From positions 1,984,001 to 2,048,000 of the forward strand of contig NZ_JBEGII010000001.1 of assembly GCF_040675875.1 (NCBI RefSeq): a stretch of 64,000 nucleotides of DNA, read 5' to 3'. Below, piece after piece: positions 9,345-17,808 of this stretch. Positions within the stretch are counted from its first letter, which is position 1, and the number at the start of each line of letters is the position of its first letter. Source of the stretch: Microbacterium sp. LWO12-1.2 (GTDB taxonomy: Bacteria > Actinomycetota > Actinomycetes > Actinomycetales > Microbacteriaceae). The position numbers were made by a program, and so were the translations under genes. The notes under the pieces are model-generated. The model ran no database searches, was not told where the DNA came from, and was given only the letters and a program-made list of their open reading frames with translations.

Positions 9345-10172
9345 CTACTTCAGCCCCGCGGTGGCGACACCCTGGATGAAGTACTTCTGGAGGAAGAGGA
9401 AGAGGATGAGGATCGGCAGCAGCACGACGACGGCGCCGGCGAGCAGCAGTCCGAACGAGACGGTGTTGGATGCCTGGGAGGCCACCGACAGTCCGACCGG
9501 GGCCGTGTAGGTGTCCTGCGACTGGGCGACGACGAGCGGCCAGAGGAAGTTGTTCCACGAGGTGAGGAACGACAGGATCGCGACCGTCGCAAGGCCCGGG
9601 CCGGTGAGCGGGAGGAAGATCCGGAAGAAGAGCCGCCCCTCCCCCGCGCCGTCGAGACGAGCAGCCTCCATGAGCTCGAACGGCACTCCGTGCGCGAACT
9701 GACGCATGATGAACACGCACAGCGGCAGGATCAGCACCGGCAGGATGATCGCGATGAGCGAGTTCACCAGTCCCATCTGCACGACCACGACGAACTGCGG
9801 CACGAACAGCGCCACGTACGGCACGATCATCGAGACGATCACCAGCGGGAAGACGAAGTTCTTCCCCCGGAAGCGCAGCTTCGCCAGGGCGTAGCCGGCC
9901 ATCGCGCTGAACAGCACGTTGCCCGCGATCGCGACGCCGGAGACGATGAAGCTGTTCATCATGTAGGTGCCGAACTCACGGTCGGCGAACAGCTGGATGT
10001 AGTTGTCGATCTGGAAGGACTCGGGGAACCACGCCCCCGGGTTGCCCAGGAACTCGGACTGCGTCTTGAACGATCCGAAGAACACCCAGACGAAGGGAAG
10101 GAGCATGAACACGGTGACGACGATGAGGGCTGTGTAGTTCAGCGCCTGGCGCGTCGGAGACAGAGTCTTCAA
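9345..10172 (-). CDS. Carbohydrate ABC transporter permease (MalG/CUT1-type), TTG start
   Basis: 275 aa inner-membrane permease with six hydrophobic segments. The ABC coupling EAA loop reads ELMEAARLDGAGEGRLFFRIFLP. I place the start at TTG 10172, because its TTGA overlaps the upstream permease stop by 4 bp, as elsewhere in this operon. The open frame extends to 10802, but no ATG or GTG nearby is better placed. It pairs with the 10169-11125 permease and the 11134-12444 binding protein. No ATPase is encoded in the operon, as is usual for CUT1 systems that share an MsiK-type ATPase. Confidence 0.9.
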   Translation of the reverse strand: MKTLSPTRQALNYTALIVVTVFMLLPFVWVFFGSFKTQSEFLGNPGAWFPESFQIDNYIQLFADREFGTYMMNSFIVSGVAIAGNVLFSAMAGYALAKLRFRGKNFVFPLVIVSMIVPYVALFVPQFVVVVQMGLVNSLIAIILPVLILPLCVFIMRQFAHGVPFELMEAARLDGAGEGRLFFRIFLPLTGPGLATVAILSFLTSWNNFLWPLVVAQSQDTYTAPVGLSVASQASNTVSFGLLLAGAVVVLLPILILFLFLQKYFIQGVATAGLK

Positions 10173-11125
10173 TGTTTCGGCCTCAGCATTCGGAACTGGA
10201 CGATCGCGACGATGCTGACGAGCAGAAGGAGCAGGACGGATCCGGCCATCGAGGCCGACACGTTCCCGAATCCGAACTGTTCGTAGACCCAGACCGCGAT
10301 CGATTTGGTGGAGCCGAGCGGTCCGCCCTTGGTCAGCAGGTACGGCTCCTCGAAGATGTTCAGGAAGGCGACGGTCATCAGCACGGTGACCAGCAGCGTG
10401 GTCGGACGCAGGAGCGGAAGCGTGATCGACCAGAGTCGGCGCCAGGTGCCGGCCCCATCGGTCGCTGCGGCCTCGTAGATCTCCTCCGGCACGGCCTGCA
10501 GACCCGCGAGGAACAGGATCATGCAGGTTCCCGTGGTGCGCCAGACGCCCATCAGCACGACCGTGGTGATCGCCCACCCCGGCTCGCCGAGCCAGTTCGG
10601 CTCCGGCAGGCCGAGGTCCCCCAGCGAAGAGTTGACCGGACCGGTGATCGAGAAGGCGTACTGCCAGATGACGGCCGCCGCCACGATGTTGGTGATGACG
10701 GGCACGTAGACCGCCGCACGGAAGAAGGTCTTGAGACGGCGGATGCCGTTGTTGAGCATGAGCGCCAGCGCGAGGCCGAGCGCCATGCTGATCGGCACGC
10801 ACAGCACCACGAACATGATCGTGTTGAGGAACGCACTCTGGAAGCCGGGGTTCGTGATGACCTTCGCGAAGCCTTCGAAGCCGGTGAAGTTGACCCCCAG
10901 AGGGTCACGGATGTCCCTCGCGGTCATGTCCGTCAGGCTGGCGCCGATGGCCAGGATGGCGGGGATGCCCGTGAAGAGCAGGAACAGGGCGAGGAAAGGT
11001 GAGAGGAAGAGCCACGCCGTGGTGGTCTCCGCCTTGCTTCCCTCGCGCATCTTCCTGGTGCCTCCGGGGCGTCGTCGGGTAGACGCCCCGGAGGTGACCA
11101 TGGTGCGAGTCGCTGTGGTGGACAT
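10169..11125 (-). CDS. Sugar ABC transporter permease (MalF/CUT1-type)
   Basis: 318 aa permease. A basic, polar N-terminus of about 32 residues precedes the first helix (TAWLFLSPFLALFLLFTGIPA). The EAA coupling loop is EEIYEAAATDGAGTWRRLWSITLP. It is the first permease after the binding protein (8-bp gap) and overlaps the second permease by 4 bp. Together they form the membrane channel of one importer for a sugar or glycoside. Confidence 0.92.
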   Translation of the reverse strand: MSTTATRTMVTSGASTRRRPGGTRKMREGSKAETTTAWLFLSPFLALFLLFTGIPAILAIGASLTDMTARDIRDPLGVNFTGFEGFAKVITNPGFQSAFLNTIMFVVLCVPISMALGLALALMLNNGIRRLKTFFRAAVYVPVITNIVAAAVIWQYAFSITGPVNSSLGDLGLPEPNWLGEPGWAITTVVLMGVWRTTGTCMILFLAGLQAVPEEIYEAAATDGAGTWRRLWSITLPLLRPTTLLVTVLMTVAFLNIFEEPYLLTKGGPLGSTKSIAVWVYEQFGFGNVSASMAGSVLLLLLVSIVAIVQFRMLRPKH

Positions 11126-11133
11126 GGCAGGTG

Positions 11134-12444
11134 TCAGTTGCCCATCCCGATCGACTCGGCCTGCTGCTGCGCCGCGTCGAGCGCGTCCTGCGCGGAGAGT
11201 CCGCCGCGGACGACCTTCTCCATCTGCTCACCGATGACCGTGCCCACCTGGCTCCAGGTGGAGACCTTCGGCAGCGTGATCCCGGTCTCGAGACCGGCTT
11301 CGACGGTCGCGAGCAGGCGGTCGTCAGCGAGAGCGGGGTCTTCCCACGCGGACTTCACAGCCGGCATGTTCTTGAAGATCTGGAACCATTCGACCTGGCT
11401 CTCCGGCTCCGACATGAAGCGCGCGAACTTCCACGCGGCATCCTTGTTCTCGGAGTCGGTCGGCACGAACCAGCTGCCGCCGCCGACCGTGGTGGCCGCA
11501 TCGCCCTCGGGGCCGACCGGCATGGTCGACAGCGACAGGTGCTCGTCCGCCCAGCCCTCGCCGTTGGCGTCGTCGAACCAGCCGACGAACCAGGGGCCGC
11601 CGTCGATGATCGCGGCGTTCTTGCCGGTGGTGGACCAGGAGACCGTGTCGAGGAAGGCGGGGCCATCCGGCGAGGCCAGGCCGTCCTTGATGAGTCCGGA
11701 CCAGTACTCCAGCGCCTCGACGTTCTCGGGCGAGTTGATCGTCCACTCGGAGAGGTCGTCGGAGATGAAGGAGCCGCCGTTCTGCGCCGCGAAGGTCAGC
11801 AGCTGGCGCGCGGTGTACGAGTCGTAGGCGGCGTACAGCGCCAGCGGGTACTCGACGCCGGACTCCTTGAGCTTCTCACCGAAGGTGCGCAGCCCGTCCC
11901 AGTCCTTCGGGGCCTCGGCACCGGCGGCCTCGGCGAGGTCGGTGCGGTAGATCACCATGTCGGAATAGGCGTACCACGGCACGCCGTAGGCCACGTCGTC
12001 ATAGACCGAGTTGTCCCAGATGACCTCGAAGAAGTCGTCCTTGTTCACCAGTCCGTCCGGCACCGGGTCGAACCCGCCGGTCGCGATGAGCGAGGACTGC
12101 GTCTCGGTGAACGAGTAGATCAGGTCGGGGACGGTGCCCGCCGTGATCGCCGCGGTCATCTTCGACGCGAACTCGGCCTCGGGGATCTGCGTCATGTTGA
12201 TGTCGACGTCGGGGTTGTCGGCCTTGAACTTCTCGAACATCTGGGGAAGCTCGGCGCCGTCGGCACCCTGCGTCCAGATCTCGAGCGTGCCGGTGGCGGG
12301 CTTGTCGTCGACCGTGGTCGAGTCGCCTCCCGCGGCCGGGGTGTCGTCGCCGCGTCCGCAGCCGGTCAGCAGCAGTGCGCTCGACGCGACAAGCGCGATT
12401 CCGAGCATCGTTGCCCGGCGTCGCGAGGAAGGGTATGTGTGCAT
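11134..12444 (-). CDS. Sugar ABC transporter substrate-binding lipoprotein (SBP family 1)
   Basis: 436 aa extracellular binding protein. The lipobox LTGC (Cys29) follows MHTYPSSRRRATMLGIALVA. Two ATGs are possible, at 12453 and 12444. The AGGAG directly abuts the first but is 9 nt from the second, so 12444 is preferred. The mature protein shows the MalE-like pattern GTLEIWTQGADGAELPQMFEKF and a C-terminal segment typical of family 1. It should bring the glycoside to the CUT1 permeases downstream. Its place directly after a sugar oxidase gene suggests that the transported compound is the oxidase substrate. Confidence 0.92.
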   Translation of the reverse strand: MHTYPSSRRRATMLGIALVASSALLLTGCGRGDDTPAAGGDSTTVDDKPATGTLEIWTQGADGAELPQMFEKFKADNPDVDINMTQIPEAEFASKMTAAITAGTVPDLIYSFTETQSSLIATGGFDPVPDGLVNKDDFFEVIWDNSVYDDVAYGVPWYAYSDMVIYRTDLAEAAGAEAPKDWDGLRTFGEKLKESGVEYPLALYAAYDSYTARQLLTFAAQNGGSFISDDLSEWTINSPENVEALEYWSGLIKDGLASPDGPAFLDTVSWSTTGKNAAIIDGGPWFVGWFDDANGEGWADEHLSLSTMPVGPEGDAATTVGGGSWFVPTDSENKDAAWKFARFMSEPESQVEWFQIFKNMPAVKSAWEDPALADDRLLATVEAGLETGITLPKVSTWSQVGTVIGEQMEKVVRGGLSAQDALDAAQQQAESIGMGN

Positions 12445-12483
12445 CGCGATCATCTCCTAGTGGTGTTCATCGGGTAGTGCAGG

Positions 12484-13968
12484 TCAGAGTGCGGCGCTGA
12501 CAGCCCGCGCGATACGCACGGAGAGGGTCGCTCCCGTGAGTGTCGCGTTGCATGTCAACGCGGTGGGAACCACGCCGTTGCCGGCGAGGAAGAGGTTGTC
12601 GAAGCCCCAGACGCGGCCGTCGGTGTCGACGACGCTCGTGCCGTCGTCGACCGGCCCCATCCGGACGGTGCCGGTGTAGTGCAGCGACGCTCCGGCGGGG
12701 AGCACCTCGGACTCGGCGTCCTGGAAGGTGCCGATCGCGTTCGCCGCGGCCCGCTGCACGTCCATGGTGCGGCGGATCTCGGCCAGGTCGTTCTCCGAGT
12801 AGGAGAAGTGCACGGTCATGTGCGGCATGCCCAGCGCGTCCGTGATCTCGTCGGAGAACTCGATCCGGTTCTCCGGACGGATCTCGGTCGCGCAGTACCA
12901 GCCGACGCCGAGCACGTGCCTGCCGTCGAACTCGCGCTCCATGAGCTGTCCGTGCGCGGGGCGTGCGGTGCCGATCGACGGGCTCCAGTAGGACCCGATG
13001 AACGGCTCGCCCGCCGGAGGGACGGGGATCTCGGCGTCGGCGAGGCCGAGGCGGACCGCGTCGATCACGACGTCGCCGTCGATCGAGGCGTGCTCGTTCA
13101 ACCGCACCCCGAGGGCTGCAGGACGGATGCCGGAGGCCCACAGCAGCTGCGGCGTGCGCAGTGCGTCGGCGGCGACGAGGATCTGGGCGCCGCGGTACAC
13201 GGTCTCGACACCGGTGTCCACGTCCTTCGTGATGAGCCCGGTCACGCGGGTGCCGTCGTTCTCGAGCCGGGTCACGAAGACGCCGGTGCGGAAGGTGACG
13301 TTCGGGGCGCTGCCGTCGAAGACGAACGGAGCGATGTCGCGGGGCCCCGTACGGGCGAACGGGCGGTCGCTGTGCGCGACGCCCGCCATCGGCATGTAGC
13401 CGAACTCGCGGGCGGGGTCGGGGCTGGGGACAGCCTCGCGGATGGCCGCGAAGATCGGCTCAGTGAACGGGTTGTCCACCAGCGGTCCGACCGAGGTGCG
13501 CAGCAGACCGCGCGCGGTCTCGAGATCGGCATCCCACTCGGCACGGGGCAGGAAGTCGGGGATCTCCTCGGCATACGGCCATGGGGTCGCCGCCGTCCAG
13601 TGCACGCCCATGCCTCCGATGTTCCAGGCCACGGATGCTCCGGGGAAGGCGGCGAAGTTGTGACCGAAGAACGCGGCGGGGAAGACTCCCGGCACGTCGG
13701 CCTGCCAGGCATCCCCCTCGATCTCGTTCATCGAGACGGCACCCTTGACATACTCGATCTGGCGCGCACGGCGCATGAGGTCTTCGTAGGAGGCGTTCAA
13801 TGCGCTCTCGTCTGCTTCGACGAGGTGCTCCCCCGGCACCTGGGTGATCTCGCGCCCCGCTTCGAGCACCAGGATCGACGCCTCGGGGTTCTGCGCATGC
13901 ACCTGGGCGGCGATCACGGCGCCGTTGGGTCCCGATCCCACGATGACGAGGTCGTAGTTGTCTGTCAT
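12484..13968 (-). CDS. GMC-family FAD-dependent sugar/glycoside oxidoreductase (pyranose-oxidase/C-glycoside 3-oxidase-like)
   Basis: 494 aa. The N-terminal FAD-binding motif is DLVIVGSGPNGAVIA (residues 7-21). Near the C-terminus, SLHYTGTVRMG supplies the His and CNATLTGATLS the Asn that correspond to the GMC His/Asn catalytic pair. The overall pattern is that of pyranose-2-oxidase-like enzymes, which include bacterial glycoside 3-oxidases. ATG at 13968 is chosen over a longer open frame because the conserved Rossmann motif starts 6 residues later. No signal peptide is seen, so it acts in the cytoplasm after import. It sits between the Gfo/Idh/MocA gene (16 bp) and the sugar-binding protein. 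Oxidation at C3 is an inference from relatives. Confidence 0.85.
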   Translation of the reverse strand: MTDNYDLVIVGSGPNGAVIAAQVHAQNPEASILVLEAGREITQVPGEHLVEADESALNASYEDLMRRARQIEYVKGAVSMNEIEGDAWQADVPGVFPAAFFGHNFAAFPGASVAWNIGGMGVHWTAATPWPYAEEIPDFLPRAEWDADLETARGLLRTSVGPLVDNPFTEPIFAAIREAVPSPDPAREFGYMPMAGVAHSDRPFARTGPRDIAPFVFDGSAPNVTFRTGVFVTRLENDGTRVTGLITKDVDTGVETVYRGAQILVAADALRTPQLLWASGIRPAALGVRLNEHASIDGDVVIDAVRLGLADAEIPVPPAGEPFIGSYWSPSIGTARPAHGQLMEREFDGRHVLGVGWYCATEIRPENRIEFSDEITDALGMPHMTVHFSYSENDLAEIRRTMDVQRAAANAIGTFQDAESEVLPAGASLHYTGTVRMGPVDDGTSVVDTDGRVWGFDNLFLAGNGVVPTALTCNATLTGATLSVRIARAVSAAL

Positions 13969-13984
13969 GTCGATTCCTTCTTGC

Positions 13985-15097
13985 TCAAGCCTGGTCGGGG
14001 GTGACGTCGATCCACCGCTCGTCGCGCGCCGCGGCCAACACGGCCTCGGTGAGCTGAGCAGCACGGACGCCGTCGACGAAAGTGGGCAGCCCGTCAGGGG
14101 TCGCTCCGCCGATGGCCGCGTAGGCGTCGGCGACGAATCCGTTGAACGCGTCCTGGTAGCCCTGGCCGTGCCCGGCCGGAACGCGCGAGAAGCGGGCGAC
14201 GCCGTCGTGGGCGAAGGCCGGGTCGCGGAACAATTGCTGGTTGCCGGCGCGGTTGCCGATCCACAGCTCCTCAGGGCGCTCCTGATCGAAGCGGATGCTG
14301 GACTGGGCGCCGTGCAGCTCGAGGGTGAGCGCGTTCTTGCGACCGGCCGCCATCTGCGAGATGAGCAGTGTGCCGATGGCCCCCGACTGCATCTCCACCA
14401 GGATCGATACCGCGTCCTCGTTGGTCACGGTGTGCCCGCCGCGCTCGTCGTACACCCGTCGGGTGCGGGCGGTGAGTCGCACGATGCGCTCGCCGGCGAC
14501 GAACTCGAGCAGGTCGCACAGGTGCGAGCCGATGTCGGCGAACGCCCGCGAAGGACCGCCTTCGGCCGAGGTCGCGCGCCAGTCGTCGTCTTCGGGCAGC
14601 AGCATCCAGTCCTGCAGGTACCCGCAGTCCACGGTGAGCAGCGCGCCGATCTCACCGGCGGCGACGCGCGCCCGTGCCTCGCGGACCATCGGGTGGTAGC
14701 GGTAGACGAAAGGCACGGCAGCGACGACTCCCCGCTCGGCGGCGGCGGCGGCCAGTGCCTGCGCTTCGGCGAGAGTCGTGGCGAGCGGCTTCTCGCAGAT
14801 CACGTGCTTGCCGGCATCGATCACGCGCAGGGCGAGGGCGGTGTGCGTGGCGTTCGGGGTGCAGACGTGCACGATGTCGGCCTCGCCGCTGAGGAGCTCG
14901 TCGATGTCGCGCGCTGCGCGGTCGATGCCGAGTTCCCGTGCTGCCTGCGCGGCGCGGTCGGGAGTGGAGCTGGCGAGGACGGCCGTGGTGGCACCCGCCG
15001 CGCGCGCTGCGCGGCTGTGCACCTGGGCCATGAATCCTCCGCCGAGGAAGCCGGATCGGATCGTTCCGACCCCGGTGTCAGTGACGTCCGTTGTCAT
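13985..15097 (-). CDS. Gfo/Idh/MocA family oxidoreductase, first gene of the sugar operon
   Basis: 370 aa. The Rossmann motif reads GFLGGGFMAQVHSRA, and the catalytic EKP motif appears as HVICEKPLATTLAEA. The C-terminal half has DIGSHLCDLLEFV, the family's usual Asp/His pair region. ATG at 15097 has CAGAAT 7 nt upstream, a possible leaderless -10. It faces the ROK regulator across a 115-bp divergent promoter region. Relatives act on inositols and on keto-sugars, including 3-keto-glycosides, so it may interconvert the keto and hydroxyl forms of the sugar handled by the GMC oxidase. Confidence 0.9.
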   Translation of the reverse strand: MTTDVTDTGVGTIRSGFLGGGFMAQVHSRAARAAGATTAVLASSTPDRAAQAARELGIDRAARDIDELLSGEADIVHVCTPNATHTALALRVIDAGKHVICEKPLATTLAEAQALAAAAAERGVVAAVPFVYRYHPMVREARARVAAGEIGALLTVDCGYLQDWMLLPEDDDWRATSAEGGPSRAFADIGSHLCDLLEFVAGERIVRLTARTRRVYDERGGHTVTNEDAVSILVEMQSGAIGTLLISQMAAGRKNALTLELHGAQSSIRFDQERPEELWIGNRAGNQQLFRDPAFAHDGVARFSRVPAGHGQGYQDAFNGFVADAYAAIGGATPDGLPTFVDGVRAAQLTEAVLAAARDERWIDVTPDQA

Positions 15098-15154
15098 GTC
15101 GATGATTCTGACACACGTCGGCACACTTTTGCTACCTCTTCGTCAGAAGTTTTA

Positions 15155-15190
15155 TTTCGATCGACGAATCTCGCTCCACAGAGATCGAAA
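15155..15190. promoter_or_regulatory. Candidate operator in the ROK/sugar-operon divergent promoter
   Basis: A perfect 8-bp inverted repeat, TTTCGATC (15155-15162) and GATCGAAA (15183-15190), with a 20-bp spacer. A nested ATCTC/GAGAT pair (15168-15172 and 15181-15185) lies inside it. It sits between the divergent ROK gene and the nine-gene sugar operon, where a ROK repressor would bind. The binding itself is an inference. Confidence 0.4.
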
Positions 15191-15212
15191 GGGTCTGTGG
15201 TTTACTGACCCT

Positions 15213-16409
15213 ATGAGCGACGCCGACCGCAGTTTCGGGGGCGCCTCGACCGGGGCCGGCGAGATCTTCCAGCTCCTCCTCGATGGCCACGCCCGCACCA
15301 AGGCCGACCTCGTGCATCTCACGGGGCTGGCACGATCCACCGTGTCATCACGCGTGGACGCCCTCCTCGCCTCCGGGCTGGTGATCCCCGCCGGAGAGGC
15401 GGCATCGACGGGCGGACGCCCACCCTCGCGCGTCGCGTTCAACCCGCGCGCGGGACTCGTTCTCGCGGTCGACCTCGGCGCCTCGCACGCCACGGTCGCA
15501 GTCTCGGATCTCGGCGGCCGCATCCTCTCCTCGATCACGCACACGCTCGACATCGCGAGCGGACCCGTCGCCGTGCTCGACCGGGTGGTGGCGGAGGGTC
15601 GCACCCTGCTCGAGGATGCGTCCCTGCGGGCGATCCCGGTGGTCGGCGTCGGCATCGGAGTTCCCGGGCCAGTGGAGCATTCCTCCGGCCGGCCGTACAA
15701 CCCGCCCATCATGCCGGGGTGGGACCGCTTCGACATCCCCGCCTATGTGCAGCAGACCTTCGACGTCCCCGTGCTCGTCGACAACGACGTGAACGTCCTC
15801 GCCCTGGGCGAGCAGACCGCGAGCTTCCCCGAGACCACCGACCTGATCTTCGTCAAGGTCGCCACCGGCATCGGCGCCGGCATCATCGCCGGCGGCGCAC
15901 TGCAGCGCGGCGCGCAGGGGTCGGCGGGAGACATGGGGCATGTTCGGGTGCCCCACTCCCTCGACTCCCCCCGAGAGAGTCACGAGGACCGCGACCTCGA
16001 GGACCTCGCGAGCGGGCGCGCCATCGCGGCCGTCCTCCGTGCCCAGGACATCGATGCCGAGACGAGCAACGACGTGGTCGAGCTCGTCCGATCCGGTAAC
16101 CCCGCAGCGATCGAAGCCCTCCGACAGGCCGGGCGCGACGTCGGCGAGGTCCTCGCCACGGTCGTCAACCTGCTGAACCCCTCGGTCATCGTGCTCGGGG
16201 GCAGCATCGCCCGCGCCGGAGAGCACCTGCTCGCGGGCGTCCGCGAGGTCGTCTATCGTCGCTCGATCCCGCTCGCCACCCAGCATCTCGCGATCGTTCA
16301 GTCCCCCACCGGCGAGCGCGCCGCCGTGCTGGGCGCCGCGGTTCTCGTCGCACGCGAGGTGCTCTCGCCCGCCAACGTCGATGCGCGCGTGGTGGCCGCG
16401 GCGCGCTGA
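15213..16409 (+). CDS. ROK family transcriptional repressor
   Basis: 398 aa. Residues about 15-75 form a winged HTH (TKADLVHLTGLARSTVSSRVDALLA), followed by the ROK sugar-kinase-like fold with LAVDLGASHATVAV, VGIGVPGPVEH and DNDVNVLALGE. In most ROK proteins a zinc-binding CxCGxxGC motif follows GHxR; here that stretch is GHVRVPHSLDSPRES and has no cysteine. The HTH marks it as a regulator rather than a kinase. It is divergent from the sugar operon and probably its repressor, relieved by a sugar ligand. ATG at 15213 has TTTACT 6 nt upstream. A longer frame from 14778 runs through the opposite gene and is rejected. Confidence 0.9.
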   Translation: MSDADRSFGGASTGAGEIFQLLLDGHARTKADLVHLTGLARSTVSSRVDALLASGLVIPAGEAASTGGRPPSRVAFNPRAGLVLAVDLGASHATVAVSDLGGRILSSITHTLDIASGPVAVLDRVVAEGRTLLEDASLRAIPVVGVGIGVPGPVEHSSGRPYNPPIMPGWDRFDIPAYVQQTFDVPVLVDNDVNVLALGEQTASFPETTDLIFVKVATGIGAGIIAGGALQRGAQGSAGDMGHVRVPHSLDSPRESHEDRDLEDLASGRAIAAVLRAQDIDAETSNDVVELVRSGNPAAIEALRQAGRDVGEVLATVVNLLNPSVIVLGGSIARAGEHLLAGVREVVYRRSIPLATQHLAIVQSPTGERAAVLGAAVLVAREVLSPANVDARVVAAAR

Positions 16410-17390
16410 TCAGCGCCTGCTCTGCTCCCACACGTCGCGCAGCGCGGGTTCGAGCTCCGGATACGCGAAGTCGTAGCCGGCATCGGCGAGCACCTGCGGC
16501 GCCACCCAGCGGCTCTTGAGCACCAGCTCCGGCTCCTTGCGCAGCACCCACATCGCGGGCTCGAGCATGAACCGCCACGAGGGCAGGCCGAACGGCATCC
16601 CGACCACGCGACGCAGAGTGGCCATCAGACCGCGGTTGTCGGTCTGGGTCGGCGCCGAGAAGTTGACCGGTCCCTCGATGGACAGATCGTCGCGGACGAA
16701 CCGCACAGCGCCGACCAGGTCATCGATGTGGATCCAGCTGAACTTCTGACGCCCCTTCGAGCGCTTCCCGAGCGGCTGCTCGGGTTCGGTCGGGTGCGGG
16801 CCGATCCCGCGGTATCGACGGTGCGGGAACCACCACCCGTCGAACTGGGTGCCGCCGATCCCCCAGCGGGCGAGGCGGAAGAAGAGGTCGGTCGCTGCGC
16901 CATCACCGAGCACGATCGTGATGCGCATCGCGACGCGACGTGTGCCGGGGAGCTCACCGCGGAAGAACTCCTCCTCCCAGGCGAGTGCGACGTCGGGCGA
17001 GAATCCGGTGTCGAACTCCGTGTCCGCCTCGGTCTGCGCACGGTCGAGCGCATAGCGGTAGATGGTCGCGCTGCTGGCGTTCATCCAGACCGCCGGCGGA
17101 TTCTCCGCCTTCTCCACGGCTTCGTGCAGCGCCCGCGTGGTGTCGAGACGCGAGCGCAGGAACTCCTCACGGTTGGCATCCGTGAAGCGGCAGTCGATCG
17201 CCTTGCCCGCCAACCCGATGAGCAGATCCGCCCCGTCGACGAGGCGGAGGATCGCGGAAGGGTCATCCCATCGGGCGTCCGGACCGTTCCGGCCGATCAC
17301 ACTGACCTGGTATCCGTCCGCCTCGAGAGCTTCCTTGAGTGCGGTGCCGAGGAAGCCAGAACCACCACCGAGCACAGCGCGGCGGGTCAT
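16410..17390 (-). CDS. TIGR01777-type NAD(P)-binding epimerase (SDR, DUF1731)
   Basis: 326 aa extended short-chain dehydrogenase-like protein. It starts MTRRAVLGGGSGFLGTAL with the glycine-rich nucleotide motif. WMNASSATIYRY occupies the place of the SDR active-site Ser/Tyr region, and the C-terminal segment LPSWRFMLEPAMWVLRKEPELVLKSRWV is the conserved DUF1731 part. ATG 17390 overlaps the stop of the upstream membrane protein by 4 bp. The gene ends one base from the convergent ROK gene with no visible terminator. Biochemical role of the family is poorly defined. Confidence 0.88.
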   Translation of the reverse strand: MTRRAVLGGGSGFLGTALKEALEADGYQVSVIGRNGPDARWDDPSAILRLVDGADLLIGLAGKAIDCRFTDANREEFLRSRLDTTRALHEAVEKAENPPAVWMNASSATIYRYALDRAQTEADTEFDTGFSPDVALAWEEEFFRGELPGTRRVAMRITIVLGDGAATDLFFRLARWGIGGTQFDGWWFPHRRYRGIGPHPTEPEQPLGKRSKGRQKFSWIHIDDLVGAVRFVRDDLSIEGPVNFSAPTQTDNRGLMATLRRVVGMPFGLPSWRFMLEPAMWVLRKEPELVLKSRWVAPQVLADAGYDFAYPELEPALRDVWEQSRR

Positions 17391-17770
17391 GCGCCCACCT
17401 GGCCCTGATCGTCGGATTCGGTCCTGCGTCTCTCGATCTCCTGACGCAGTCGCCATTCCTCGATCTCACGGTCGAGATCCGCGATCTGCTGCTCGGTGGT
17501 TCGCGTGTCCCTGGGCGGAGCAGGAGCAGGTCGTACATCTGCCGGCGCTGAACGAGGCGCACGTCGCATCCGTGGGATCGCGATGCCCTCGCTGCCGTAC
17601 TCCCGGCCGAGTCCGAACCACAGCAGGCTTCCGATCAGCGGCAGCAGGATGACGATGATGATCCAGACCATCTTGGGCAGGAACTTCACCTGGGAGTCGT
17701 CCCGGGTGATGATGTCGATCAGCGCGCCGATCATCAGCGCGATGACGAGGATCGAGAGCAGGAACGACAT
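17387..17770 (-). CDS. PLDc_N-domain small membrane protein
   Basis: 127 aa. There are two hydrophobic helices, at about residues 3-23 and 37-58 (WIIIVILLPLIGSLLWFGLGRE), the signature of the phospholipase D/nuclease N-terminal (PLDc_N) short membrane domain. The rest is a charged, partly helical tail rich in Arg and Glu. ATG 17770 has TACCCT (17777-17782) with a 6-nt spacer and no Shine-Dalgarno, suggesting a leaderless message. It is 4-bp coupled to the epimerase downstream. The function of these small proteins is not established. Confidence 0.82.
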   Translation of the reverse strand: MSFLLSILVIALMIGALIDIITRDDSQVKFLPKMVWIIIVILLPLIGSLLWFGLGREYGSEGIAIPRMRRAPRSAPADVRPAPAPPRDTRTTEQQIADLDREIEEWRLRQEIERRRTESDDQGQVGA

Positions 17771-17808
17771 GAGTTCAGGGTAGACGACGAAGCGGCGCCG
17801 CGGTCGGG

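Noticed and set aside
12484..14064. Longer start for the GMC oxidase, giving an N-terminal leader of about 30 residues
   Set aside because: The added residues are Arg/Ser/Pro-rich, overlap the end of the upstream gene and are not a signal peptide. ATG 13968 stands just before the FAD motif.
15213..16409. ROK protein as a glucokinase
   Set aside because: It has an N-terminal winged HTH and lies divergent to a sugar operon. The length of 398 aa fits the repressor class.
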